From: Rhodospirillaceae bacterium | GTDB taxonomy: Bacteria > Pseudomonadota > Alphaproteobacteria > SHVZ01 | Assembly (NCBI GenBank): GCA_016792585.1 | Contig: JAEULB010000186.1 | Coordinates: 1-33,898, forward strand | Length of the DNA: 33,898 nucleotides | Direction: 5' to 3' | In this document: piece after piece, positions 1 through 7,442 of the stretch | How positions within the stretch are numbered: position 1 is the stretch's first letter | Layout of the letters: every line of letters begins with the position of its first letter | Position numbers and translations under genes: made by a program | The notes under the pieces: model-generated | Seen by the model: only the letters and a program-made list of their open reading frames with translations | What the model was told of the DNA's origin: nothing | Database searches by the model: none

Positions 1-267
1 CAGTCCACGCCGCTCGAGCGGCTTCAGGTTCGCGGTCAGCGTCGTCCGGTCCATCGCCAGGACTTCCGCCACCGCGCCGATGGGCGGCGGGTTCGGCGCG
101 TTCAGCGACATCAGCAGCGAGAACTGCCCGTTGGTGAGGTCGAGCGGCCGGAACGCCTCGTCGAATCGGCGAGCCAGCGCCCGGGCCGCCCGCTGCACGT
201 GCAGGCACATGCAGGCGTCCCGCACCTTGGGCGTAACCGCGAAGGGCAATTCGTCTTCCTTGGCCAT
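1..267 (-). CDS. MarR-family transcriptional regulator (partial, C-terminus beyond left edge)
   Basis: The 89 codons present encode the dimerisation helix and most of the winged helix-turn-helix of a MarR-type repressor; the motifs LTNGQFSLLMSL and MDRTTLTANLKPLERRGL are the usual signature of this family (helices 2-4, recognition helix around residues 70-88). The wing and C-terminal dimer helix lie outside the window. The start at 267 gives MAKEDELPF; an in-frame ATG three codons upstream at 276 is also possible and abuts the palindrome at 276-295. Neither start has a clear Shine-Dalgarno sequence. The gene lies 46 bp downstream of the DUF1428 gene on the same strand, and both have a similar palindrome upstream, so autoregulation plus control of DUF1428 is likely (inference). 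The ligand cannot be read from this fragment. Confidence 0.88.
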   Translation of the reverse strand, partial: MAKEDELPFAVTPKVRDACMCLHVQRAARALARRFDEAFRPLDLTNGQFSLLMSLNAPNPPPIGAVAEVLAMDRTTLTANLKPLERRGL

Positions 268-275
268 CGCCCGCA

Positions 276-295
276 TTATGTTGACATCAACATAA
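276..295. promoter_or_regulatory. Palindromic operator candidate upstream of the MarR gene
   Basis: TTATGTTGACATCAACATAA is a perfect 9-bp inverted repeat with a 2-bp centre, at the very start of the MarR gene. A variant matching it at 16 of 20 positions occurs at 706-725 before the DUF1428 gene. MarR dimers typically bind such 16-20 bp dyads, so this is probably the autoregulatory site. Confidence 0.75.
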
Positions 296-313
296 TCGTC
301 AAGGGTCGGCGCT

Positions 314-670
314 TTACGCGTCGACGATCACGGTGAACCCGCCATGGCTGAAGCGCTTCATGTCGAAGGGCATCGGCGCCTTCATCATCTTCGCCATGCG
401 CGGATCGGCCATCACCTTGGCGTTGACGGCGTCGCGGTGCTTCCTCGACTTGTAGAGGATCCAGGAGAAGACGACGGTCTCGTTCGGCTTGGTCTTCGCA
501 AGCTTGGGAAACGGCACGCCGAAACTCGTCTTTATGTCCTCGCCGACGCATTCCTTGTAGTCGAGGCATCCATGGTCGCGCCAAACCTTGCCCGCCTTCC
601 TGGCGATGCGCTTGTATTCGGCGACCTTCTTCTTCGGGATGGCGATCACGAACCCGTCTGCGTAAGCCAT
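314..670 (-). CDS. DUF1428 (YbaA-like) family protein
   Basis: The 118-residue protein matches the DUF1428 family over its full usual length: it opens with MAYADGFVIAIPKKK, carries WRDHGCLDYKECVGED near residues 30-45, contains the FSWILYKSRKHRDAVNAKV segment around 68-87, and ends with MPFDMKRFSHGGF. The family has a small alpha/beta ferredoxin-like fold (dimeric alpha-beta barrel type), is cytosolic, and has no established reaction. It lies upstream of the MarR regulator on the same strand, and the palindrome at 706-725 sits in its promoter region, so it is the likely regulatory target of that repressor. Identity as DUF1428 is secure; function is unknown. Confidence 0.9.
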   Translation of the reverse strand: MAYADGFVIAIPKKKVAEYKRIARKAGKVWRDHGCLDYKECVGEDIKTSFGVPFPKLAKTKPNETVVFSWILYKSRKHRDAVNAKVMADPRMAKMMKAPMPFDMKRFSHGGFTVIVDA

Positions 671-705
671 GAGCGTTTCCTCGCTGTGGTTCTTTCGGCG
701 CGAAG

Positions 706-725
706 TAATGTTGATATCAACTTAT
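706..725. promoter_or_regulatory. Second copy of the MarR-type operator, in the DUF1428 promoter
   Basis: TAATGTTGATATCAACTTAT contains the perfect 12-bp palindrome GTTGATATCAAC and matches the site at 276-295 at 16 of 20 positions. On the minus strand a TTGACA hexamer lies immediately upstream (727-732), so a repressor bound here would cover the space between -35 and -10 of the DUF1428 promoter. The site also lies 86 bp before the divergent gene at 811, so it could influence both directions. Confidence 0.75.
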
Positions 726-810
726 CTGTCAACGAAAGATGCGTTCATCTGACCATTCCCTCGTCGCCGGGACCCGTTATGATTCCGTGACCTAGAGGGA
801 GGAAGATGTA

Positions 811-1779
811 ATGGCGATCACGGTCGGCGAAGGCGAGTGGACCTACGAGGTGGTCGAGAACTGGGCGAAGCTGCCGCCGGGCTGGTCGTTCAAGGAGATC
901 GGCGGCATCGGCTGCGATTCCAGGGACAACGTCTACGTCTTCAATCGCGGCGAACACCCGATGATCGTGTTCGACCGCGACGGCAACTTCATCAAGAGCT
1001 GGGGCGAGGGCGTCTTCCCGCGCGCGCATGGCGTGCATGTCGGGCCGGACGAGACGCTGTGGCTGACCGACGACGCCGATCACACGGTCCGGCAATGCAC
1101 GCTCGACGGCAAGGTGCTGCTGACGTTGGGCATCCCCGGCAAGCCCACGCCCTACATGAGCGGCGAGCCTTTCCACCGCTGCACGCACACGGCGCTGTCG
1201 CCGAAGGGCGAGATCTTCGTCGCCGACGGCTACGGCAACTCCTCGGTCCACAAGTACTCGCCCGACGGCAGGCACCTGAAGTCGTGGGGCGCGCCCGGCA
1301 CCGATCCCGGCGAGTTCAACATCGTCCACAACATCACCTGCGACGCGGACGGCCTGGTCTACGTCGCCGACCGCGAGAACCACCGCGTCCAGGTGTTCGA
1401 CGGCGAGGGCCGCTACCAGGGCCAGTGGAACAACATCCACCGCCCCTGCGCGCTCTGCATGCCTCAGGGCAGGCAGCGGGTCTGCTACATCGGCGAGCTC
1501 GGCCCCGGCCTCGCGGTCAACCGCAACATGCCGAACATCGGTCCCCGGATCGCGATCACCGACCACACCGGCAAGCGCCTGGCGCGCATCGGCTCCAACA
1601 AGGGCCCGGGCCTGGGTCCGACCGAGTTCCAGGCGCCGCACGGCATCGCGGTCGACTCGAGAGGCGACCTCTATGTCGGCGAGGTCTCGTGGACCAACTG
1701 GCCGACCTTCTATCCGGACAAGCCGCGCCCGGACAACCTCCGGTCTCTGCACAAGTTTCGGAAGATCAAGGCAGCGTGA
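811..1779 (+). CDS. NHL-repeat six-bladed beta-propeller protein (peptidylglycine amidating lyase-like)
   Basis: The 322-residue protein is built of NHL/propeller blades, seen as repeated GGIGCDSRDNVYVFNRG, GVHVGPDETLWLTDD, GEIFVADGYGNSSVHKYSPDG, GLVYVADRENHRVQVFDGEG and HGIAVDSRGDLYVGEV units. The order and spacing resemble the bacterial proteins annotated as peptidyl-alpha-hydroxyglycine alpha-amidating lyase-like, which share the propeller fold; true lyase activity is not shown by the sequence. There is no signal peptide, so it is probably cytosolic. A strong ribosome-binding site (GAGGGAGGAAG) precedes the ATG. It starts 140 bp from the divergent DUF1428 gene and is followed at 77 bp by a solute-binding protein gene on the same strand, perhaps one transcript. 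The substrate is unknown. Confidence 0.85.
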   Translation: MAITVGEGEWTYEVVENWAKLPPGWSFKEIGGIGCDSRDNVYVFNRGEHPMIVFDRDGNFIKSWGEGVFPRAHGVHVGPDETLWLTDDADHTVRQCTLDGKVLLTLGIPGKPTPYMSGEPFHRCTHTALSPKGEIFVADGYGNSSVHKYSPDGRHLKSWGAPGTDPGEFNIVHNITCDADGLVYVADRENHRVQVFDGEGRYQGQWNNIHRPCALCMPQGRQRVCYIGELGPGLAVNRNMPNIGPRIAITDHTGKRLARIGSNKGPGLGPTEFQAPHGIAVDSRGDLYVGEVSWTNWPTFYPDKPRPDNLRSLHKFRKIKAA

Positions 1780-1815
1780 TCCCGACGCTGCTTGGAGCGG
1801 CAGCCGCCCCGGGCT

Positions 1816-1837
1816 AGCATTTCCTAACGGAAACGCT
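1816..1837 (+). other. Intercistronic stem-loop
   Basis: AGCATTTCC and GGAAACGCT form a 9-position inverted repeat with one mismatch around the loop TAAC, between the NHL gene and the binding-protein gene, just before the GGGGAGGA ribosome-binding site of the latter. No T-tract follows, so it is more likely an RNA processing or stability element than a terminator. Confidence 0.4.
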
Positions 1838-1855
1838 CTCCCGGGGAGGATCGTC

Positions 1856-3421
1856 ATGCGGGTTCTTGCCGCCGCCGTCGCGCTGTCGCTGATCGCCGGC
1901 GCCGCCCATGCCCAGCCGAAGGTGCTACGCTATGCGCCGGCCGCCGACCTCACCCTGCTCGACCCGATGGTCGTCACCGCCCTGGTGACAGCCGAGTACG
2001 GCATGATGGTCTACGACACGCTGTTCGCGTTCGACGCGACGATGAACATGAAGCCGCAGATGGTGCAGAACCACTCTGTCTCGCCGGACGGGCTCAGCTA
2101 CGCCTTCAAGCTCCGCCCCGGCCTCAAATTCCACAACGGCCAGCCGGTCACCTCGGCCGACGTGATCCCCTCGATCCGCCGCTTCATGAAGCGCGACCCG
2201 CTCGCCCGCCGCATGGACGCGGCACTCGCCTCGATCGAGCCCGACGGCGCCGACGGCTTCAAGATGACCTTCAAGCAGCCCTTCCCCTTCGTCGAGCTGA
2301 CGCTTGGCTGGAGCGGCTTCGGCATGGCCGCCATATATCCGAAGGCGGATGCGGAGGCCGATGCGATGAAGCCGATCACCGCCTCGATCGGCTCGGGCCC
2401 GTTCAAGTTCGTGCCGTCCGAGTGGAAGGTCGGCGCTACCGCCGTCTGGGAGAAGAACGCCGACTACGTGCCGCGTGCGGAAGCGCCGGACGGTCTCTCG
2501 GGCGGCAAGATCCCGAAGGTCGACCGCATCGAGCTCAAGTACATGCCGGACGCGAGCACGCGCGGCAACGCGCTCAAGGTCGGCGAGATCGACCTGATCA
2601 GCCTGGTGCCGGTCGATCTCACGAAGATCTTCAAGGGCGATCCGAACATCGTCGTCGAGCGCATCGCGCAGATCGGCGGCGAGGGTGCGATCCGCATGAA
2701 CCAGCTGCAGCCGCCCTTCAATAACCTGAAGGCCCGCCAGGCGCTGGCGCATACGGTCGACCAGGCGGAGTTCATGGCCGCCGCCTACGGCGATCCCGAG
2801 TGGTGGGAGCAGAAGGGCTGCTTCTCGTGGTTCGTCTGCGGCTCGCCCCTCGGCACCGAGGCGGGATCGGAGCCCTATCGGAAGCCCGATCTCGCCAAGG
2901 CGACGCAGCTGCTCAAGGAGTCGGGCTATGACGGGAAGCCCATCGTCATCCTGACCGTCACCGACGTTCCCTCGCAATACGGCATGGCCCAGGTGATGGC
3001 GGGCAACCTGCGCAAGATCGGCGCCAACGTCGATCTGCAGGCGGTCGACTTCGGCCAGCTCTTCGCCCGCCGCGAGAACCGCAAGACGCCGGCCGAAGGC
3101 GGCTGGAACCTGATCGTGCTGGGCTACAGCGCGATGCAGCTGGCGTCGCCGCTCAACAACCCGGTGATCGACTCGTCCTGCGAGCGCGCGCATTTCGGCT
3201 GGCCGTGCGACGAGACCATCGAGAAGCTGAAGACCGCCTATCTGAACGAGAACGATCCGCTGAAGCGGAAGGCGATCGTCGAGGACCTCTCCAAGGCCGC
3301 GTGGAACTCGCTGCCCAGCATCCTGACCGGCATGTACTACAACGCGCTCGCCCGCCGCTCGACCCTGACCGGCGTGGTGCGCGCCCCGCACCTCGTCTTG
3401 TGGAACGCGGAGAAAAAGTAG
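1856..3421 (+). CDS. ABC transporter substrate-binding protein, family 5 (DppA/OppA-like), Sec-exported
   Basis: The 521-residue protein begins with a Sec signal peptide (charged MR, hydrophobic LAAAVALSLIAG, AHA-Q cleavage near residue 20), then shows the SBP_bac_5 architecture: YMMVYDTLFAFD-type entry (here YGMMVYDTLFAFD), KPQMVQNHSVSPDGLSYAF, LRPGLKFHNGQPVTSADV, GSGPFKF and NNLKARQALAHTVDQ. It would bind a peptide or other bulky solute in the periplasm for an ABC importer. The ATG at 1856 is chosen because GGGGAGGA lies just upstream and the signal peptide starts there; the reading frame stays open further upstream. No permease or ATPase gene lies in the window. It is clearly paralogous to the protein at 18555-20204 (both carry VCGSP and FGWPCD motifs with conserved cysteines), a subgroup of unknown ligand. 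Confidence 0.92.
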   Translation: MRVLAAAVALSLIAGAAHAQPKVLRYAPAADLTLLDPMVVTALVTAEYGMMVYDTLFAFDATMNMKPQMVQNHSVSPDGLSYAFKLRPGLKFHNGQPVTSADVIPSIRRFMKRDPLARRMDAALASIEPDGADGFKMTFKQPFPFVELTLGWSGFGMAAIYPKADAEADAMKPITASIGSGPFKFVPSEWKVGATAVWEKNADYVPRAEAPDGLSGGKIPKVDRIELKYMPDASTRGNALKVGEIDLISLVPVDLTKIFKGDPNIVVERIAQIGGEGAIRMNQLQPPFNNLKARQALAHTVDQAEFMAAAYGDPEWWEQKGCFSWFVCGSPLGTEAGSEPYRKPDLAKATQLLKESGYDGKPIVILTVTDVPSQYGMAQVMAGNLRKIGANVDLQAVDFGQLFARRENRKTPAEGGWNLIVLGYSAMQLASPLNNPVIDSSCERAHFGWPCDETIEKLKTAYLNENDPLKRKAIVEDLSKAAWNSLPSILTGMYYNALARRSTLTGVVRAPHLVLWNAEKK

Positions 3422-3445
3422 CGGCGGAATCAGGCGCGGTTCGTA

Positions 3446-3495
3446 TCCCCTCTCCCGGCTGCGCAGCAGACGGGGGAGGGTTAGGGTGGGGGCGG
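3446..3495. repeat. GC-rich inverted repeat of an interspersed CCCTCCC/GGGAGGG type
   Basis: CCCCTCTCCCG and CGGGGGAGGG pair around a small GCTGC/GCAGC inner stem, followed by TTAGGGTGGGGG. The element sits between convergent genes. Related elements occur at 12023-12066 and 30439-30478, so this is probably a dispersed REP-like intergenic element that may also act as a transcription end. Confidence 0.55.
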
Positions 3496-3529
3496 CGCGA
3501 GCCGATTGCCTCGCGACGCCCATCGGGCA

Positions 3530-3979
3530 CTAAGGGCGGCGGATCTCGAAGTAGGTCTTGCCGCCCCGCTGAAAGCCCGCTTCCTCGTAGAAGCGCAGGG
3601 TGGTTTCCCGCTTCGAGCCCGTCGCCAGCAGGACCTTGTAGCAGTCGGCCTGCCAGGCGAGATCGACCGCATGCGCAAGGACCCGGCGGCCGAGTCCTCG
3701 ACGACGATAGTCCGCGTGGGTGACGACGTTCTCGATCACCGCGTATGGCCTGCCGCCCCTAGACAGGTTGGGCACGATCGCGAGCGTGCACGACGACACG
3801 AGCCGTTCCTCTTGCTCCGCCACGATCACGGTCATGAAACCAGACTCGAGCAGCGTCGACCAGACTCGCTCGGCCGACGCCGTCTCCAGCTGCGGATCGT
3901 TCGGATTGAGATGCCGGTAAAGATTCAGCACCTCCCGCAAATCACGCGGTGCTGCGGAACGGACGACGGCCTCGGCCAT
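3530..3979 (-). CDS. GNAT-family N-acetyltransferase
   Basis: With the start at 3979 the protein has 149 residues (MAEAVVRSAAPRDLREVLNL...), the standard length of a single GNAT domain. The acetyl-CoA pyrophosphate loop is YRRRGLGRRVLAHAV (residues about 99-113), preceded by beta-4 IENVVTHADY and followed by KVLLATGSKRETTLRFYEEAGF, the usual motif B. The longer in-frame start at 4051 would overlap the upstream hydrolase gene by 46 bp and adds a low-complexity extension, so I prefer 3979. It lies 26 bp after the hydrolase stop on the same strand and is probably co-transcribed with it. It is cytosolic and its acceptor substrate cannot be predicted. Confidence 0.88.
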   Translation of the reverse strand: MAEAVVRSAAPRDLREVLNLYRHLNPNDPQLETASAERVWSTLLESGFMTVIVAEQEERLVSSCTLAIVPNLSRGGRPYAVIENVVTHADYRRRGLGRRVLAHAVDLAWQADCYKVLLATGSKRETTLRFYEEAGFQRGGKTYFEIRRP

Positions 3980-4005
3980 GCTGTGCGCCAGGAGAAGAGG
4001 GCGAC

Positions 4006-4869
4006 CTAGAACCGCCGCTGCGCCATCCAGCCGCGGACCTTCCTGGTCCACTCGCTGTCGGGGTTGGCGTTGTCGAGGCTGATGTCGAAGTGGTCGAAGG
4101 TCTCGAAGACCTTATATTCGATCGGCGAGCCGGCCGACTTCATCGCCTCGACGAAGGGCATGCCTGACTCGAGGACGTGCGGCAGGTCCTTGGCCCCCCA
4201 GGTGACGTAGAACGGAATCCGGTTGCCCTCGACGTAGGTCTGCGGGCTCGCCACGGGTGCGTCCTCGGGCTTCTTCAGGAAATACTTGTTGCGCGCCTCG
4301 AGCGCGCCGATCTCGAACTTGTAGGTGCCGCTGACCGGCAGGCAGCCGCGGACCGCGCGGCTGGGCACGCCCGCTTTCGCCAGCAGGTCGCGGCGCAGCA
4401 CGGCGAGTGCCGCCAGATGCGCGCCGGCCGAATGCCCGCCGATGAAAAGGCGCTCGGGGTCGCCGCCGAACCTCGCGATGTTGTCGTGCACCCAGGCGAT
4501 CGCCGCGATCGTGTCGTCGAGCTGGGCGGGGAAGCGCTCGGGGATGAGGCGATAGGAAACAGAGACGAAGATCGCCGGCAGGTCGACGAAGGCCGGGGCC
4601 ATGAAGCCCATCCATTCCTTGTAGCCGAACTCCCACCCGCCCCCGTGCAGGAAGATCAGGACGGGCCAACCCTTCCCATCCGTGTCCTTCGCACCCGGAT
4701 CCGTCGGCAGGTAGAGATCGACCTTCTGCCAGTAGTCGTCGCCATAGGCCTGGTCGAGAACGGTGCGCGCGTCCTTCATCGCCGCCTTGGAGCGCTTGAG
4801 GCACTCCGCGGCATAGGCCTCGCCCTCGCCTCCCATCTTCTTCTGCTCAGGCAGGTTGTCGAACGCCAT
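4006..4869 (-). CDS. Alpha/beta hydrolase (HSL/BD-FAE/kynurenine-formamidase-like esterase)
   Basis: The 287-residue protein has an oxyanion-hole motif HGGGW (residues about 75-79), the nucleophile elbow GGHSAGAHLA (Ser about 147), a candidate acid in TWGAKDLPH and the catalytic His in FETFDHFD near 245. This set is typical of the hormone-sensitive-lipase-like carboxylesterases and of arylformamidases; choosing between them needs experiment. The N-terminal segment YWQKVDLYLPTDPGAKD is usual for this family. There is no signal peptide. AAGGAG lies 8 bp before the ATG, which fixes the start. It is the first gene of a probable two-gene unit with the acetyltransferase downstream. Confidence 0.9.
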   Translation of the reverse strand: MAFDNLPEQKKMGGEGEAYAAECLKRSKAAMKDARTVLDQAYGDDYWQKVDLYLPTDPGAKDTDGKGWPVLIFLHGGGWEFGYKEWMGFMAPAFVDLPAIFVSVSYRLIPERFPAQLDDTIAAIAWVHDNIARFGGDPERLFIGGHSAGAHLAALAVLRRDLLAKAGVPSRAVRGCLPVSGTYKFEIGALEARNKYFLKKPEDAPVASPQTYVEGNRIPFYVTWGAKDLPHVLESGMPFVEAMKSAGSPIEYKVFETFDHFDISLDNANPDSEWTRKVRGWMAQRRF

Positions 4870-4978
4870 GGCCGGCTCCTTGCTCGGGAGCCACGAGCCT
4901 AGGCGGCCCGGGGCAGCCGGCGAAGCGCTTCCGGCGTCGCCCGAAAGCCATTGAAACTACGCGATAATTTTCGTGATT

Positions 4979-5008
4979 TTGCGCTTCCGGGCCGCGTGAC
5001 TGTAGAAT
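4979..5008 (+). promoter_or_regulatory. Promoter-like sequence just ahead of a possible leaderless start
   Basis: TGTAGAAT provides a TAGAAT -10 hexamer (5003-5008, five of six consensus bases). A weak -35, TTGCGC (4979-4984), lies 18 bp upstream. An ATG follows six bases after the -10, about where transcription would begin, which would give a leaderless mRNA. The rest of the gap between 4870 and 4978 holds the palindrome GAAGCGCTTC (4922-4931) and an AT-rich patch that may serve the divergent hydrolase gene. Confidence 0.35.
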
Positions 5009-5014
5009 GGCTGC

Positions 5015-5203
5015 ATGGACGCCATTTCCGCCTACGGCAGTACGCCGGGGCCCGTCCAGCCGACCGCGGCCATTGTGGGCCGTCGTCCTGGACAAGAGGG
5101 AGGCACCGGAGAAAGCCGGTTTCAAGCCTCCGAAACCCACTCTCACGGGGAGCTGGCTTCGACCTGCCCAACCTGCGGCCACAAGCTTAATCTGTCGGTC
5201 TGA
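5015..5203 (+). CDS. Possible small leaderless gene, 62-residue protein ending in a CPTCGHKL knuckle
   Basis: This open frame fills a 417-bp gap between divergent genes. The predicted protein is Gly/Pro/Ser-rich and ends with CPTCGHKLNLSV, a single CxxC zinc-knuckle-like motif. Third codon positions are mixed and less G/C-biased than in neighbours, so coding status is uncertain. No ribosome-binding site precedes the ATG, but a TAGAAT -10 ends six bases upstream, compatible with a leaderless transcript. The stop codon lies between the arms of a perfect stem-loop (5194-5213). An alternative is that the region encodes a structured small RNA rather than a protein. I do not recognise a family. Confidence 0.35.
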   Translation: MDAISAYGSTPGPVQPTAAIVGRRPGQEGGTGESRFQASETHSHGELASTCPTCGHKLNLSV

Positions 5204-5253
5204 CCTGACCGACGCTTGAGGCTGGCCTGCACGGCCGCTCTGGGCGGCGGCCG
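5194..5253 (+). terminator. Tandem stem-loops ahead of the dehydrogenase gene
   Basis: GTCGGTC (5194-5200) pairs with GACCGAC (5207-5213) around six bases that begin with the small ORF's stop codon. CGGCCGC (5232-5238) pairs with GCGGCCG (5247-5253). Neither is followed by a T-run, so they could end a transcript with help from Rho, or form part of the 5' leader of the gene at 5287. Confidence 0.4.
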
Positions 5254-5286
5254 TATCGCATCCTGTTGCCAGCCCCGAGAGTCCCG

Positions 5287-6255
5287 ATGCCTTTCACCTT
5301 CGTGATGCTGCCGCCGCACACCGAGGTCGCCCGCGACTGGGCGACGCGTCTCGCCAAGGACGTGCCGGAGGCGAAGATCGTCGTGCCCGAAGACGACAAC
5401 GAGGCGATGGTCGCCATATCGGACGCCGACGCCGCCTACGGCACGCCGACGCCGGCGCTCCTCGCCGAAGGCAAGAAGCTCCGCTGGTGGCAGGCACCGA
5501 TGGCAGCCCCGCCTGCCGGGTTTTACTCGAAAGAGCTCATCGCCCACCCCGCGCAGGTCACCAACATGCGCGAGATCTACAACGACCACATCGGCGCCCA
5601 CGTCATGGCGTTCGTGCTGGCCTTCGCCCGCGACTTCCACACCTACCTGCCGCTGCAGCTGAAGCGCGAGTGGAAGCCGAAGCCGCTCGACACCGGCGTG
5701 ATCGACCTGCCGTCATCGACGATGCTGATCGTGGGCCTGGGCGGCATCGGCGCCGAGACCGCGCGCCTGGCATCCGCCTTCGGCATGACCGTGATCGCGA
5801 CCGACGCGCGGCGCGCGCAGAAGCCGCCGACCGTCGCCGAGATGCACAAACCCGACAAGCTCGACGACCTCCTGCCGCGCGCCGACTTCGTCGTGCTGAC
5901 GATCCCGCACACGCCCGAGACCGAGGGCCTGTTCAACCGGACGAAGTTCCAGCGCATGAAGAAGACCGCCTTCTTCATCAACATCGGCCGCGGCATGACG
6001 ACGAAGCTCGACGACCTCTCCGCCTCGGTGCAGGCTGGTGAGATCGCCGGCGCCGCGCTCGACGTCTACGAACAGGAGCCGTTGCCGAAGGACCATGCGC
6101 TCTGGACCATGCCGAACGTGCTGCTGACGCCGCACACCGCCGGATTCGGCCCGCATCTCAACGAGCGGCGCTACCAGATCATCCTCGACAACTGCCGGGC
6201 GATGGTGCGCGGCAAGCCGCTCCGCAACGTGGTCGACAAGGCGAACTGGTTCTAG
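5287..6255 (+). CDS. D-isomer-specific 2-hydroxyacid dehydrogenase
   Basis: The 322-residue protein carries the NAD(P)-binding fingerprint LIVGLGGIGAETARLASAFG (Rossmann fold, residues about 142-161), the catalytic Arg in FINIGRG, the Glu of DVYEQEPLP and the His of LLTPHTAG near its C-terminus. These are the Arg-Glu-His triad of the D-2-hydroxyacid dehydrogenase family (phosphoglycerate dehydrogenase, glyoxylate/hydroxypyruvate reductase and related enzymes). It would reversibly reduce a 2-oxo acid in the cytosol; the substrate is not evident. ATG at 5287 is preferred to an upstream TTG at 5266. It is followed after five bases by an FAD-dependent oxidoreductase gene, so the two likely act in one pathway of amino- or hydroxy-acid oxidation. 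Confidence 0.92.
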   Translation: MPFTFVMLPPHTEVARDWATRLAKDVPEAKIVVPEDDNEAMVAISDADAAYGTPTPALLAEGKKLRWWQAPMAAPPAGFYSKELIAHPAQVTNMREIYNDHIGAHVMAFVLAFARDFHTYLPLQLKREWKPKPLDTGVIDLPSSTMLIVGLGGIGAETARLASAFGMTVIATDARRAQKPPTVAEMHKPDKLDDLLPRADFVVLTIPHTPETEGLFNRTKFQRMKKTAFFINIGRGMTTKLDDLSASVQAGEIAGAALDVYEQEPLPKDHALWTMPNVLLTPHTAGFGPHLNERRYQIILDNCRAMVRGKPLRNVVDKANWF

Positions 6256-6260
6256 TTGCC

Positions 6261-7442
6261 ATGACCAAGGCAGCTCAAGTCGCGATCGTCGGCGGCGGCG
6301 GGGTGGGATCCTCGATCGCCTATCACCTGACCGCGCGGCCCGACTTCCGCGGCTCGGTCGTCGTGATCGAGCGCGACCCCACCTATGCGCGCGCCTCGAC
6401 CGCACTCTCGGCCGGCGGCGTGCGCCAGCAGTTCTCGACCCGGGAGAACATCCAGCTCTCGCTCTACGGCGCGCATTTCATCCGCGACATCGGCCGCCTG
6501 CTTGAAGTGGATGGAGATAGACCGAACATCAACTTCATCGAAGGCGGCTACCTGTTCCTGGCGACGCCGTCCGGCGTGCCGGTGCTGGAAGCCAATCACG
6601 CGCTGCAGAAGAGCGAGGGCGCCGACAACACGCTTCTCGACGCGCATGCGCTGAAGCAGCGCTTCCCCTGGATCACCATCGACGGCCTCGCGCTCGGATC
6701 GCTCGGCCTCTCGATGGAAGGCTGGTTCGATCCCTATGGTCTGCTTCAGGCGCTGAAGCGAAAGGCGCGGTCGCAAGGCGTGCGCTACGTGACCGACGAG
6801 GTCGTCGGCATCGAGCGCTCGGGCGACGAGCTGACCGCGGTGACACTCGCCTCCGGCGAACGCATCGAGGCGAAATGGATCGTCAACGCTGCCGGACCCC
6901 ATGCCGGCAAGCTCGCGGCGATGGCGGGGCTCGACCTGCCGGTCGTGCCGAAGAAGCGCTTCGTCTACGTCTTCGACTGTCGCGAAGACCTGAAGCCGCG
7001 CGTGCCGCTGCTGATCGATCCCTCCGGCGTCTGGGTGCGTCCCGAAGGTCCCGGCTATATCGGCGGCATCTCTCCGCCCGAGGACCAGGACCCGGACTGC
7101 GAGGATCTGGAACTCTCCTACGATCTCTGGGAGGAGGTCGTGTGGCCGACGCTCGCCGAGCGCATCCCGGCCTTCGAGGCGATCAAGCTCCAGCGCGCAT
7201 GGGCCGGGCACTACGACTACAACACGCTCGACCAGAACGGCATCATCGGTGCGCATCCCGACGTGCCGAACTTCCTCCTCGCCAACGGCTTCTCCGGCCA
7301 CGGCATCCAGCAGGCCCCGGCGACGGGCCGCGCCATCGCGGAACTCATTTGCGATGGGAAGTTCACGACGATCGACCTGACGAGATTCGGGTACGAACGG
7401 ATCCGCGAGAACCGCCCTCTCACCGAGCTCAACGTCGTCTAG
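6261..7442 (+). CDS. FAD-dependent oxidoreductase (DAO/sarcosine-oxidase-beta/FOXRED1-like)
   Basis: The 393-residue protein starts with the FAD dinucleotide-binding motif VAIVGGGGVGSSIAYHL, followed by the STALSAGGVRQQFSTREN segment typical of the DAO family. KWIVNAAGPHAGKLA lies in the middle (around residue 205-220), and the flavin-contacting GFSGHGIQQAPATGRAIAEL sits near residue 342. Members oxidise amines or amino acids, often N-methylated or D-configured; this one's substrate is unknown. It starts five bases after the dehydrogenase stop and is presumably translated from the same mRNA. Its TAG stop shares the tetranucleotide CTAG (7439-7442) with the TAG of the convergent acetyltransferase gene. 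Confidence 0.92.
   Translation: MTKAAQVAIVGGGGVGSSIAYHLTARPDFRGSVVVIERDPTYARASTALSAGGVRQQFSTRENIQLSLYGAHFIRDIGRLLEVDGDRPNINFIEGGYLFLATPSGVPVLEANHALQKSEGADNTLLDAHALKQRFPWITIDGLALGSLGLSMEGWFDPYGLLQALKRKARSQGVRYVTDEVVGIERSGDELTAVTLASGERIEAKWIVNAAGPHAGKLAAMAGLDLPVVPKKRFVYVFDCREDLKPRVPLLIDPSGVWVRPEGPGYIGGISPPEDQDPDCEDLELSYDLWEEVVWPTLAERIPAFEAIKLQRAWAGHYDYNTLDQNGIIGAHPDVPNFLLANGFSGHGIQQAPATGRAIAELICDGKFTTIDLTRFGYERIRENRPLTELNVV

Noticed and set aside
5090..5165. Possible riboswitch in the gap before the dehydrogenase gene
   Set aside because: I could not match the cobalamin, glycine, SAM or TPP consensus cores; only simple stem-loops are evident.
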